Shown here: positions 25,392 through 47,235 of the stretch, piece by piece
How positions within the stretch are numbered: the first letter of the stretch is position 1
How the letters are laid out: each line of letters begins with the position of its first letter
Assembly: GCA_008933995.1 (NCBI GenBank)
Contig: WARS01000645.1
Location: forward strand, 1 to 64,000
Reading direction: 5' to 3'
DNA from: Datnioides undecimradiatus
Lineage: Eukaryota; Chordata; Actinopteri; Lobotiformes; Datnioididae
DNA: 64,000 nucleotides
Position numbers and translations under genes: made by a program
The notes under the pieces: generated by a model
What the model was told of the DNA's origin: nothing
The model's database searches: none
The model's input: the letters and a program-made list of their open reading frames with translations, nothing else

Positions 25392-27263
25392 CAAATGTAT
25401 GGTTATTAGTTTTTGTTATCAAAAAGAATAAAGCATAGAGAGACCTTATTACTTGACTGACAGCTGCTGGTAGGCTGAGCCCTGGCGAGGGAAGAGGGAC
25501 AAAGTAGACAAACTTGCACTGTAATCTACAAGCCGACAGAGCGTTGTTACCAGCTGTGTCAAAGATCATCTGAAAAGACCGAAGCGTTATTTCCATATAC
25601 ATTTATACGCTGTTCAAAGTGCTGAAAATGACATGCTAATTAGTCGTCTAGTCTGCAGAAACCAACATCAGCATCGCATGTCCATCTATGCAGGCTGAGA
25701 ACAGTATTTTAGAGAATGAATGCAAAGATAAGGGGCATGAAAGGTAAATGTTTCCCTGTGGAGCAGTGTTTTTCCCCTCAAAGGAGAACACATAACGTGG
25801 TGATCAGAGCAGATATGGATGTAGAGGCAGACAAAAAAAAAAGCTGCATATTTAACTGTACTGGGATTTGATAGGAGGATGCAATGTGTCTTGTATTTAC
25901 AGCTAAATGCACCACTTGCAGGCTTGAAATAACACATTATATGAAAGTCTCTTCATATACATAACCAGGTGTAGTCAAGTTTCTACTTAAAGAGTATACC
26001 GATAAGGAGTGACTGGATTAGCCAACCCCTGTGAAATAAAGATATCATTCCAGTATTATGCGCCCAAGCACCACTTGCTCAAAACCGCTGACTGTTACCA
26101 TGGCAACTGCAAATTGTGATGGTGGACCTTGTATATCATTGTATTTTATTGCTGTTGCTGGGAAATGACTCAGAGTGCTCTCAGTCACACATGCCCAAGC
26201 TCTCAGTAATGGGGCACAGTGACATGCTGTAAGGAATGACAACATAATTTTATACAGACTCTGTCTTTTTGTGGAGGCTTTCCATTTTCTACGCAGAGCA
26301 TCACTTTTATAACCTTTGCAGACAGACAGAGTATTAATCATCTGAGTAAAAGTAAAAGACAAAAAGAACAGGGACTGACAGACAACACAATGTGTCGCTG
26401 CATATGCCTCACTAATGTCAAAAATATCTACATAATTGAATTTTTTTTTCAAGTATGTAAAAGTAAAAATACAAAAAAGTGAAAAACACTTCAAAAATTG
26501 TGTGATTCCTTATTTTATGACTGTTGATAGGTGAAGGTGTACCATTCAGACACAAGGCAATTTTTAACATAGCTTATTCAAGGCTAAAATTCAGTTTTAA
26601 TTTGCAGTGGTGCAAGCATGGACAGAGTCCAGCATACTTTGATCAGTAATCCAGACTGTGATATGCAGTGCCAGGCCACAAAGCCAAGTTAACAATGAGC
26701 CAGTCATTTGTATCAGTCCTCTGAAAAGCAGTTTTAAAATTTAAAGCATCTTGGTGCTGCATCCTTATGAAACACTCAGGGAACGCTCACGGAGTAGAAA
26801 TAATAGCAACACAAGTGGGGACAGGATGGGCACTGACAGCAATACCTGGTGAGGTGGAAGGAAAAGAGCAGTGAGGGAGGCGAGTAGTTTCAGCCTTGGA
26901 GAACAGAAGGCTGGGTGTCAAGAAATGAATCAAACTGGTATCTGCCAGACAGACAACGGGAGAAAGAAGTGTTGATAAGCAGCTGAAGGCTCATCCCATA
27001 TTTTTTCCGACTATTTCTTTTATAATGATATATTTTATTATTTCCTTTCATAAAATGGATCTTATGCTTCTCTATAAATGTATTTTGACTTTTTAATATA
27101 ATGGTAATGTGTAAGAAAATAAGTACAGTATGATGGGAATTTGAGTTCTCTAATAAACCTTTACAGACTGATTTGGATTCAACTGAAATTAATCATTTAT
27201 TGCTAAAGCCTGTGATGACAAGAGAGTGCAATAACTAGAAGCAACAATCCGAACAGTACATTT

Positions 27264-27420
27264 ACTTTCTTGCTGAGATTTTGATCAAGTTTGACACCAC
27301 TCTGTCTGTATTTGTCTATTAAATATAAAGTTATAGCCAGTAACTGACCAGTTTAGCTCAGCCTAAGGATGGAAAGCCAAGGGGATCAGTTAGCCTGGCG
27401 CTGACAGCTACTCTGAAGCT
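27264..27420 (+). repeat. Dispersed repeat of the TTAGCTTAGC family, decayed copy
   Basis: The order 'tttcttgctgagat', 'gacaccactctgtctgta', 'aaatataaagttatagccag', 'agctcagcctaaggatggaa', 'gttagcctgg' parallels the copies at 16.4 and 47.0 kb. It is a non-coding relic. Confidence 0.5.
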
Positions 27421-28442
27421 AAAAATAAAACTCGCATCTTAGCGTCATGGTTAAAGGTTTCATGTTTAAACAAAGCAATATGGGATGTATAACTTCCAAA
27501 ATGGTGAAATATCCTTTTACTATACATGTCAGTAACACCTCCCACGAAACACAGAAACAGAAGTGTGGCATTTGTATGTAATTCTGTGTAGCTGCAGTTA
27601 TGGCCTTGAAATGACAACATTAGTCATGTTGTTTAAAATATTTATCATGCTTCGTCTCAGTATAACAGATACAGCATAAGTATCAACTAATAAATACAAA
27701 TACATCCTTTTGTACATAACAATAAAAATATGAATGCACAAAAATCTCCTAGTTTTAATTTTTTCATTTATCAGAACAATTAACAAATTCAAGCCTTTAG
27801 CTATTTATGATCTATTTTTCATCATTTCCATATTTGCTCACACAGTACATCTCTGGGTTTAATGATAATTTACTTTTTTGTATCTCTTCATTTTTCACTT
27901 TCACTGATTAAATATTGCAATTATAATTTAAAGAAAAAGAATTAAAACAGTAAGAAACTTTTAAGTGATAGTACAAAATAGATAACTGCGGGATACACCA
28001 ATAGCTATTATCTTTTACGGATATATAATAGCAATATACTCTTCCATGCATATAGTGCCTGCTGAGTTACAATAAAACTATGCAATGTTATGCAAATGCT
28101 ACACTAAAGTGCATTATTGTCACAAAGGATAATTAGCATTCTGTCAATGTCAGTCTCCTAACATTCAAATTACAAGTATGAAACTTACAGTGTGTATATA
28201 TACATGCTGTTAAAATGTCCCCGTTTGTTATGTTGGCTTCGTTACTCAATCACCTCATGAATACGATTCCAGATGCATCCATTCAGACTCTGGGGCATCA
28301 CTTCATTCAAAGGTATTTCTACCACCAGAGGAGGAGAGAGACTTGCCACTGTGACGAGCAGCTGCCTGTTAATACACATAAACACACACCAGCACAATTC
28401 TAAAAGTTCTGAAAGTTGACCCATATACACTTAGTTTAAGTG

Positions 28443-37448
<9,006 letters not shown>

Positions 37449-40287
37449 GGAAGTAAATCACAGAGTATCGATAATGGAGCGATCCCTTTAAATCCAGTTC
37501 AATCTTTGAATAAGCCTGTAAATAGAAGAAAATTTCAGCAGTTAACACATCTTGATAACCAGCTTTTTGAGTACATATATTCTCTTACTGCATCACTCGT
37601 TCAACTTCTTTCCCTCTCCCCGCCCATGTCCAACAGTCAATAACGGCTAACCTTACAATGCTTACATAAAGGAAATGCTACACCAGTCCATGACATATTA
37701 TAGTTAATTCTGCAAAAGTACCATGAGCAAAAGGCTAAGCCTCAGTGCACAACAGTGACTCACTGCATTGCAATGCCATATCACTTTCTCATTAGTAAGC
37801 ACCTTCTGTTCTCAGCATGCAGACGTTTTGAGGGGACGTTTTTCTATGCAAAGAATGCACACACACTTTTGTTCTGTCACTGTCTTGTACAGCAATTATT
37901 TTTCCTCTCTTCACAGAGAATTAGTTACATTAGTAAGTTAATGATTTAAATAAGATTAAATACGATAGATAAGGGGAAAAGCAGCAAATGCGTCAGGATT
38001 CAACAGTGAAATTAGCATTAAATATGCACACAAGGACTATATAAGAAGAAATATGGTATGAATGCTGGATTTCCACTGGACTAAAGGTTTGCAGCAATAA
38101 AGTAAGCATGTACAGCTGCCAACATCACTATAGTCAGTAGGCTTTAAAATAGTAATTTAATGTAAATATGATTATTAACATTTATAGATTTACTTCTAGC
38201 TATTACGGCACACCACGTCTCCATCACTGCATTCAATGAACAATGATTACTTAAGCATGAATATATATACTTTAAGTTTAAGAAAATATTTAGTGTATAT
38301 AAAATAGAAATCCCACACCAGATCAAGGCTGTTTCTACACTGTCATCTAAAGACATATCATCTGAAGTGAACAAGTAGACAGGACACCAAGCCTCAGGCC
38401 ATAAATCCAATAAGTTTAGCAAGTTCTCTTTAGCAACAGCCACAGTGACCCACAGTACTATTTCTGCTGCTCTCAGATGAATGTTGCAGAGTGACTTGGG
38501 AAAACTCACTATAGGAAAGCAGAGTCAAGTTTGCAGTGAAAAACAGAATCTGGAACTAACAGATGAATAAGTTGGCAGGACAAGGACAGACACAAAGAAG
38601 TAAAATTTAAACATGAGATTTAAATGTATGTATGCTTCATGTCTTTTTAAGTTTGATCTACATCAAAACATGCTTATTCAAACACTATTATTCAGATACA
38701 TTTCCAATACAGAGCATCCAATGTATTCACCAAGCAAACTCACACATCCTTATTCACTGTCTCACACACTGACTGACACCCAGAGGCTACTGGGGTGTGT
38801 TTCGTCTATATGTGCATGTTTGACACATGACCACATACAGCAGGCTTTACTTCCTGACTTAAACAGCATTAACCACTTAGATCCCAGTGTTACTTGTCTT
38901 AAATATGACTGTAGTATCATTTGTTTTTTCCAACCAAAAAGGGGTTGCTATAGTGAATCACTATCACACTTTGTGACATTCAAGCTGAGTGTGGCTTTTG
39001 CAGTAAAAATTAACATTTAAAAACTTTTTTGTTTGATAACAATTTCAAATACATGGGTTACTGTCATTAGTACACAGAATCTAAAGGCAAGTAGGGTCAG
39101 AAACTAGATCCAACCAGGGAAATTTTAGCATTTAGCATTTTAGCATTATTTATTGGGGGTGTTATGCAGACAGTGGAAATTGTTTGTTCCTTTTAATCAA
39201 TTTGAGGATAAAATTTGTTTTAGTATTGTAAATGAGGGCAGTCAACATTTTGCCTATTAGTTAGTGGTGGCTATTAGAACTTAAGTTAATAATTATTTGG
39301 CAAATAATGACTTGTATAGAAATGTAGGCTAGAGATGTAAATGATAAACACATTAGACGGGTGTACAAGACAGGTGTCTGTTTTGGTCCAAACGGTTAAA
39401 GCTGTGAAAGTCAAACTGTGAATGAATTAAGAGGGTAATGTTTAATCTATATAATTGAATTTTGTTCATCTGTCTTATTCATCTGGTAGGTTTATTAGAA
39501 TGTAGATATAACTGCAGCAAACTCTTACATATTGTTATCATAAAGATGATCTCTTATTGATAATAGTCTTTAACTGTGGTTCCCAACTAAGGGGCAGCAG
39601 GAAAAAGTGAGGGGTCAAAATGAGTAATAATATCATATGGCATGAACAAACTACATCGGCCACACCAAAAAGTTATTTTCTAGACTTTTCTTCTCATTAA
39701 ATTCTGGGAAAAGTGTATTAAAACGATAAAAACTGAAATTAACTGGTCACAACGGGTGAACGTACGAACCGGCTGGCAGCGGGTCATGCAGACATCGATT
39801 TATTTAAAATGGTCAAAAGCCATAATGTTTGTATCAAGGACGGGTATTTCCTGTTTTTCGGAACAACTAATGTTTTTCCTCTTTTCCCTTTTGCAGGGGT
39901 TTTAGTATGTCTTCACTGTCACTTGTTCTGGTAGCTTCAATTCACTACAGAATTCCTCAACTTTTGTTTCTCACACATGAAAAGAGACTCTCCTGAGACG
40001 GATACACGTTGCTAAAGAATAAGATATCCATGTCGATGGTATTGTTGTAAAATGTCTCCTAAAACGAGAACAAATGGTTAGCAAGTGCAAGTTGCTGAAG
40101 CCTGACGCCTCGTGGCCACGCTGGGAGAAGAGAAGTTAAACTGTGATATGATGCTGTTGCAAAACTTACTTCACATATTGTAAAGAAACTGTTTCCTTTT
40201 ACCGTTTTAAAGTTAATATCAAACTCGGAAGTGCGCATTCACCCGCTAACCTGCGCTTGCTAGCTGGTGTGATGGGCTGCCACTCAC
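37449..40287 (-). other. kank1: Presumed 5' intron of kank1
   Basis: No coding sequence is recognised. It lies between the first coding exon and a candidate non-coding exon with donor CAG|GTGAGT at 40288/40287. It contains a decayed dispersed repeat at about 39.57-39.64 kb. Confidence 0.45.
39568..39645 (+). repeat. Dispersed 'GTGGTTCCCAAC...GAGGGGTC' repeat fragment
   Basis: The phrase 'tgtggttcccaactaaggggcagc...gtgaggggtcaaaatga' matches a widespread decayed interspersed repeat I recognise from fish genomes. It is short and non-coding. Confidence 0.45.
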
Positions 40288-40560
40288 CTGTGCAGGAGAA
40301 GAAGGTAAAGAGGTCTATTTAGAAGTTAAAAACAATATCATACAGTTGCCGTATCAGTTGGCAAAAGTCTAGTGATATAGTTAAGACATTAATGCCTTCG
40401 CGGATTTATCTTTTTTTTCCCTCTATACTTCTTTGTTTCACCTTTTTGGTTGTGAAACGCCATTCCTGTGAAAATAAGTTCTCACGCTGCAGGAGTAAGA
40501 AAGCTACTGCGCATGCGCCGTAGCCGAGGCTGTCAGCATAGCCAGCAGGTGCTCCCGGGA
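40240..40560 (-). promoter_or_regulatory. kank1: Putative kank1 promoter and non-coding first exon
   Basis: A locally CpG-rich block contains the perfect NRF1 core palindrome GCGCATGCGC at 40509-40518. On the minus strand it is followed by a strong donor (CTGCACAG|GTGAGTGG, exon end at 40288). This fits a 5' UTR exon of about 200 bp that starts near 40.5 kb and splices to the coding exon at 37448. Confidence 0.5.
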
Positions 40561-41288
40561 GTCAGTCAGGTGATGAAGAGTCCTCGGTAAAATATTGATG
40601 ACGTCTTTTATTCTATTGAATCGATTACACAGCGTAGAAAGTACATGTCCCATGTAGCTAATGTGTCTAAAGCATCTCTCTTACATCTTTCTGCAGACTT
40701 CTTTTTAGGATGTGGATAATGCTTTGAGCAATCATAGACTATACATCGAAAATAATATTTTTAGAACAGGTTTTACTGTAAAAAGTGAGACACTCATTAA
40801 ATATGGTGTCATTTTAATAACAGCGCCTAAATTCACACTGATCTCCAGTATATAATTAGGAGAAAGAATCAATAATGGTTTTCTAAGGCCAAATAAAACT
40901 TTAGTTTAGTATAGTCTGCAGGAATTTAATTGTATCTACTCTTCCATAGAGTAAATTACAATAACAAATGGCAAGATGGTTACTCTAACACCCTGCAGGA
41001 TGGTACTGAACTGACCCAAACTGTTTTAAAGGTACTCAGAGTTTAAGAATAAAATGACTGATTTTATCTGTAGAGAAGTACAAACTCAAATTGATTCAGG
41101 GCACAGCCTAGTTACCAGAAAGAAATAGCATGCTCTTAAAAAATTGAATCTTTGCCCAGGCCTTATTTATATTCGACAGCTTGTAAGCTGCACAGTGACA
41201 TCATGTGGGCATAATGGGGAAGTACATTTTGCACACCTCTTAAGACCTGCAATAGCAAACGTATTCTTTGGCCGCGATTCCCAGGAAG

Positions 41289-41323
<35 letters not shown>

Positions 41324-42695
41324 TGTGTGTGTGTGTCTGTGTCTGTGTCTGTGTATATATATATATATTTAAAAAATTATTTTTACACATAAAAATGTAT
41401 ATATGTGTTTATCTAACTGATTCTATAAGTGTAGGTGTCAGGGACCGATTAAACCAAAATTGATCATGTGATTTTTGTAGTTCTCGTACACTGGTGTACA
41501 AATCTGACCTTTGCAACAACAATTTTATCATTAACCTGAAAAAGCTATGAATGGTGTGTGATTAGCGTTACCCTGTGGTGGTGCCTATTATCATGCCTGG
41601 TATCTTGTTAAGTTCAAAGTTCATCTTTAGCTTTCTGTTGTGAAACAGATCTCTGTAGCATTTCAGGTAAGCAAACGTTGTAAGACAGACAACTCTTGAC
41701 TGACGTCCATTGAAGGGTATTTCATGTTTCTGCCACAGACAGACGGTCATAAACTAATTACATACATGCAGAGACACACTGACAGAGAGATAACATGTAC
41801 TGCCACTCACTTGAATGTGTCCATCTATTACCTAATACTGTTTTATTAGCACATGTAAAATTGTAATGTGTCTTATAAAATCAGGTAGAGCATGCACTGA
41901 CAATGAGCCCTGATTTGAACTTTACACTCCTTCAGGATCATGCAGAGGAAGAGTGTTTCCATAGTGTCTGCAGTCATGTGCAGTACAAAGTGTGCACCAG
42001 TTTCCTGAGTAAAATGTAAAAGTATAAGTCTGTTAAATTAAAAAAATAAAACTCATAAAACTCAGCTCAGCGTCAGGTTAGCGTTTGTACAACGAAACAC
42101 GTGAAATAATAGGAATCAAAATATTTGAAGCATAGGGGCCTGTTGAGATACTTTAAGGAAATAGATATTAGGCGATTCATGATTAATGTAGTGCTGTATA
42201 AACACTGTTTTTGCTAAAAGCTTTTGGAATAATGATGCGCTTCTGCACCATTAATAAACACAATACAGACACACAATACAACTGTGTTGAGCTGCTCGCT
42301 AAAGTGTAACATGACACAGTTTTGACTGAATAAAAAATAAGAGTTTTTGCTCATTCAAAACGTTGCTCACAACTTTACATTGTAGACTGATAAAAACACA
42401 TAGTCTCACATGAAAATGAGCAGGGATTGAATCAGGCAAAGGGCATTGTTTCTTTAAAACAAAACAAATGTTCACTATCTTTGAACTTTGCTCTTTTAAA
42501 CCCGCAGTTACAGAAGTGATCGAACCAACCTGTGAGACTCGTGAGAAAAGGCACTTTTGATTGGTCAGAAGAGTTGCACACCCCTGTCCCTTCCCCTATC
42601 TCTGCTCTCCAGTTCACTGTTTAACTTTGGGGATATGCTCACCTATTTCACTTAAGGCATTAGGTCCCAGTCCCAGTCCCACACCTGACAGCAAA
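40561..42695. other. Intergenic space between divergent kank1 and fbp1
   Basis: About 2.1 kb between two oppositely oriented genes. It holds a GT/AT microsatellite (41.29-41.37 kb). Just before fbp1 is an inverted CCAAT box (ATTGGTCAG at about 42560-42568). No clear TATA box is seen. Confidence 0.45.
41292..41370. repeat. (GT)n-(TCTG)n-(AT)n compound microsatellite
   Basis: About 15 GT units, then GTCT/GTGT variants, then eight AT units. Confidence 0.95.
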
Positions 42696-45536
42696 ATGTC
42701 TGACAAGGGAGCCTTCGATACCAATGTGCTGACCCTCACCAGGTTTGTTCTGGAGGAGGGCAGGAAGGCCCAAGGAACAGGTGAGCTGACAAACCTGCTG
42801 AACTCCATCTGCACAGCTGTGAAAGCCATCTCAACTGCTGTCAGGAAGGCTGGGATTGCTAACCTGTGAGTATTTTTCAAATGGTGGGAATAATAGGGGG
42901 AAACATGCGCATACCTGAACAACTACTGTAGATGATTAATGAGAAGAGGTAACCAGAACACAGACTCTACTTGACATTTATAATTTAATTCATTCAGAGT
43001 CACTTTTATTTGATAACTTCCCTTTGCTTTTATCCTGACATTAATTTTAGCTTTGCAAGTTTCAGTTTGTATCATGTTCCTGTGCATCAGGTCCTAAATG
43101 TGTTTGAATAAGAAATTCATGTCTGGGATTAGTGATGGTTTTTGTTCATTTACGTGCGGCATGACCTGCATGCAAAGCAGTTCTGACTCAGGCACCTGGC
43201 CAAAGGTAAAGCCTGCACATGTTCAATCCTCCGGTGCAGAGGTCAAGAAGATAACGGGCTTTGCTGCACCATTTTAACAAAAATGATAACAAATAAATTC
43301 TGGGGGGAAGAACAATTAAAGAGGCATTTATCATGGCTTATTTGAGGAATATCATATATATAGAGAGAGTCTGCATCAGCATGGATACCACTGAATACTT
43401 CTGTTTGCTCCTCTTTCCTGTCTCAAAAGATATGGCATTGCTGGGAGCACCAACGTGACAGGGGACCAGGTGAAGAAACTGGACGTCCTTTCCAATGACC
43501 TGGTCATCAACATGATCAAGTCCTCCTTCACCTCCTGTGTGCTGGTGTCAGAGGAAGATGAGAAGGCAATCATTGTGGAACCAGACAAGCGGGTACAGTA
43601 TTCTGTAAAGTGTGCAAATATTTGTGTACAATATGCGCCCTTCCTCTATGTAATAGGTATTCCTGTGTTTTTTCTGGTATAATTGTGACAGTGATGAAAT
43701 GATTTGTTCCCACCTTACAGGGAAAATACATTGTGTGCTTCGATCCATTGGATGGTTCCTCAAACATCGACTGCCTCGTCTCAATTGGAACGATTTTCGC
43801 CATCTACAAAAAGGTTAGTGACAACTATGCATGCTGGTTTAAAACACTGAGCTATTATTAGCAAGTTGTTTTATATATGAGTCACTTACATTTCATATGG
43901 ATTTTCTTTTGTCTGAAAACCCTTTTGCAGTGTAGATCTACTTGAACCCTGTTTTGAAATATGGCACACATTTAGACAACACTTTGACCTTTGACATGCA
44001 AATCATGTGAATCTAATATGTGAAATACATTACATAATGTATGTATCGCTACAGACAAAACATCCAAACAATACATTAATTACCTTCACCTCTACAACTC
44101 CAAAAGTAAAATGTTCTCAAGGCATTAATGCATCAGTTTTTAGGATCAGGTTATAATATATGTATATATTCCACCCTCACAGTGTGTAATAAGTTCCTTT
44201 ACCTTTGATACTTTAAATACATCTGGTGATAATAACTTCATTGTGGTACTATTTTACCACTATTGGTACAGTCTCCCCCACATACCCATTGACTTTTATT
44301 TTCATATATGTTCAGTAAAGTCTTGACACATAGATGAAGGGTGCACAGTGATCTGATACATGGAGTAAAGTTAACATGTTGCTGCTGTAGATGAGCCAGA
44401 GCAATATTCTACAGTTCTTCAATGCAACATTCAGATTCAGGTCCCGAATCCACAAAAAGTGCTCCTGTTTAAATATATTCCTGTAAAAAAAAATAGTTTC
44501 TATATGATGCTTCTTGTTTTGTGATTTTTTTTTTACATATGTTCTTCCATAGACAACAGACAATGAGCCATCTGAGAAGGATGCTTTGCAGCCTGGAAGA
44601 AACATCGTGGCAGCTGGTTACGCTCTGTATGGCAGTGCCACCATGATGGTCCTCTCCACTGGTCAAGGAGTCAACTGCTTCATGCTTGACCCAGTAAGAC
44701 TGGAATTTTTTGAGTAATAGATGGCATCAAAACAGGTTTATTCTGATATGTTTTTCATTATCTCCTTGCATTTTTTTAGGCAATCGGTGAGTTCATCTTG
44801 GTGGATCGGGACGTGAAGATCAAGAAGAAGGGAAAAATCTACAGTTTGAATGAGGGCTATGCACAGCATTTTTATCCAGATGTGACAGAATACCTGCAAA
44901 AGAAGAAATACCCAGAGGTAATTGCAATAAGTGTATAGTTGCTTTGCACAGGCCTAATGTGGAGTAGTGGCCAGTATTTTAGTACTATTAATCCAATCCA
45001 ACATTTTTTTGATTTTGAATATGAAAGTGACATACTGACTCATAAATTCATAAAATAAATTCAACGTTGTATCTTTGTGTTTCTAGGATGGCTCTGCTCC
45101 ATATGGCAGTCGATATGTTGGTTCAATGGTAGCAGATGTTCATCGTACTTTGGTGTATGGAGGGATCTTTTTATATCCTGCTAATGTCAAGAGCCCTAAA
45201 GGCAAGGTGAGCAGTGAAACTTGGAAAAATGGACAAAAAACTATGGAATAATTTCGTCAAAATCGTCTACATTTCAGTAAAATCCATACAGAGATTGTCT
45301 TGTATTTTCTCATTAAAGCACTCCTGGTTCTGCCTCTTACCTTTTAGCTGAGGCTGTTGTATGAATGCAACCCAATGGCCTTCATTATGGAGCAGGCAGG
45401 AGGCATGGCCACCACAGGATCCATGAATGTTCTTGACATCCAGCCCACCACTATCCATCAGCGAGTTCCCGTTGTCCTAGGGTCCCCCGATGATGTGCAG
45501 GAGTATATTTCAATCTGTAAAAAGCATAACAAATGA
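42696..45536 (+). CDS. fbp1: Fructose-1,6-bisphosphatase, liver (FBP1) type, 7 exons
   Basis: Hydrolyses fructose 1,6-bisphosphate to fructose 6-phosphate in gluconeogenesis (cytosol, tetramer, AMP-inhibited). Exons: 42696-42865, 43430-43592, 43721-43813, 44553-44693, 44780-44917, 45087-45206 and 45348-45536. All are GT-AG and in phase, giving 337 aa, the normal family length. Visible are the AMP-site segment [15 protein letters not shown], the metal-site loop with SEEDE, the signature [12 protein letters not shown], the basic patch KIKKKGK, the substrate-site block [22 protein letters not shown], and [17 protein letters not shown]. Residue 70 is Gln (GDQVKK), as in FBP1, where muscle FBP2 has Glu. 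The C-terminus ([13 protein letters not shown]) and the STGQG segment look more like FBP2, so the choice of paralogue rests on modest evidence. Fish also carry fbp1a and fbp1b, which I cannot separate. Confidence 0.95.
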
Positions 45537-45814
45537 GGTATTCAAGTCTTTAATGCATCAGCTTACACAGGACTGTATAAAATAGCCATCAATTACCAAA
45601 CTGTCTCAGATGATGCATAATGTATTTATTTTTTTAAAGCAGGTCTAACAGCAGGATCGAGAGACTCAACCAGGACATTCATTGTTAAGTGCTTTCTACT
45701 CATTTCCTTAACTGCACTGATGAAGGAACAGGAAACCTCACCAGGCCTAGAAAGTCCATTCCATCTTGTTGGTGCTAGTGTTATTTGTAGAGTCTTACCC
45801 TGTGTGTTTTTTTA

Positions 45815-45820
45815 AATAAA
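45815..45820 (+). terminator. fbp1: Poly(A) signal of fbp1
   Basis: AATAAA about 280 bp after the stop codon, following a T-run. Confidence 0.65.
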
Positions 45821-46009
45821 GAAAAACGCAAAGATGCTCATGGTATTCAGCTGCAAAAAGTCATGCATGTATGTATATATGGATTGGGGTCTGTGGGTGT
45901 GACTCAAAGAGGAGACGCTATATTTTGGATTTGAAAGCAAAGAAACGAAGTAATCCATCCCACTTTACTTACATCATTAGTAACTGCATTGCTAAACAGT
46001 AGAGTCTGC

Positions 46010-46190
46010 GGCTCTGTGAGGCTGTACCTGTGACCAGGAGTGCTTTGAGCAAAATGTAAACATTAGCATAATTACATTAAAATAAGGCAGGTATAATGTC
46101 CACCACATTAGTTCAGTGTGTTAGCATGCTAACCTTTAAAGCTGATGACAAATTCATTGGTGTTGCAGGTATTATATTTGATTTTTAACA
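46010..46190 (+). repeat. Dispersed TTAGCATGCTAA-type repeat copy
   Basis: Contains 'gagtgctttgagc', 'acattagcat', 'aggcaggtataatgt', 'gtgttagcatgctaac' and 'tgttgcaggtatt' in the family order. It is non-coding. Confidence 0.55.
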
Positions 46191-46924
46191 AAAGTACTGG
46201 GCAAATCTTGTTTGTACAAAGAATTAATGGCAATCTGTCCCATTGTTACTTTTGAGTTATGATCAAAATGGTGGTACAGACATTGAATATTAGTGAATAT
46301 GGGTCATGGTCAGTGTGCAGGATCCTTTGATGCTCTCTTAGTAAATACTGCAGTCTCCTGAACAGGCATGCACAAACTTTGCTATTACTTTGTTGCTGCT
46401 TCCTGACAATAAATATTAAGAAGTAAAACTGTTGTGTTAAAAATGACCACCACACATTTATTTGTACACAATTTCATCCAAAACACATCACGTCATTTAA
46501 CTGGCCATCTGCAGAAATAACTTTTGAAAGCAACAAGCCCAATAGAGCATTCTGCTCTGAGGTATAACAGGATGTTTTGCACACATTCACACCTGAAAGC
46601 TGCCAAATACACAGTCTTTCACGTTCCTCACTCAGATTTGACCTTCCATTCTGGGAATCCAACCAACCTCAATTTTTCCATTTCTAAGAATTTATGAACA
46701 ATGCTTTCCTTTTATTTTCTTGCTAAGAAAGCTGACACCACGCCTTTTTGTTTGAACATAATGGGTTTTTGGGATGCTAGCCCAGATAGCTCAGAATGAG
46801 TAAAAGACATCCATCTTCAACAGTGAGAGTAGTTCCATTGTAAAGACAATCCAGCGTCGATATATGCATTTTACACACGTTTATGTTTTCTTTGTTATTC
46901 CCAAAGATTTTTTTGTTAATCACA

Positions 46925-47235
46925 AATCTTTAACATTTTGGCAAATCTGCTTAATTGCCTTTTTCCAGGAATTGTATAAGATGATTCATACTGTCCTCAA
47001 CTGTAAATATGACTCAGGAGGAAGCAGCAAGTTAGCTTAGCTTAGCAAAAGGACTGGAAAGATAGGCAAACAGCTGGCCTGGCTCTGTATAAGTGTTGCA
47101 AAATCAACCTTCCAGTACCTACAAGCTCGTTAAACAACACTTTAAATCTCATTTGTTTAATCTGTGCAAAAAACACATTATCTGAACCAAAGTCTCAGTG
47201 TCTTGCCAGCAAATAGTCCCAGCACACAGCCCCCA
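46925..47235 (+). repeat. Dispersed TTAGCTTAGC-family repeat copy
   Basis: The best preserved copy in the window: 'aacattttggcaaat', then 'gttagcttagcttagc', 'aaggactggaaa', 'acagctggcctggctctg', 'aaaatcaacctt' and 'tgtttaatctgtgcaaaaa'. It is non-coding. Confidence 0.65.

Larger units (their letters stand above)
23546..28442. other. Interval between the smarca2-like first exon and the kank1 ankyrin exons
   Basis: In the human arrangement the dmrt genes and the 5' part of SMARCA2 would be expected here. I recognise no DM domain and no SNF2 helicase motif on either strand. A candidate last exon and poly(A) signal of kank1 lie near 25.39-25.48 kb. A dispersed repeat is at 27.26-27.42 kb. The rest is AT-rich and unremarkable. 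Confidence 0.5.

Noticed and set aside
26045-26494. 149-codon minus-strand frame
   Set aside because: Low-complexity AT-rich translation without motif; likely chance in the kank1 to smarca2-like interval.
38144-38509. 121-codon minus-strand frame in the kank1 5' intron
   Set aside because: Not similar to any family I know, no Kozak or splice context; treated as intron.
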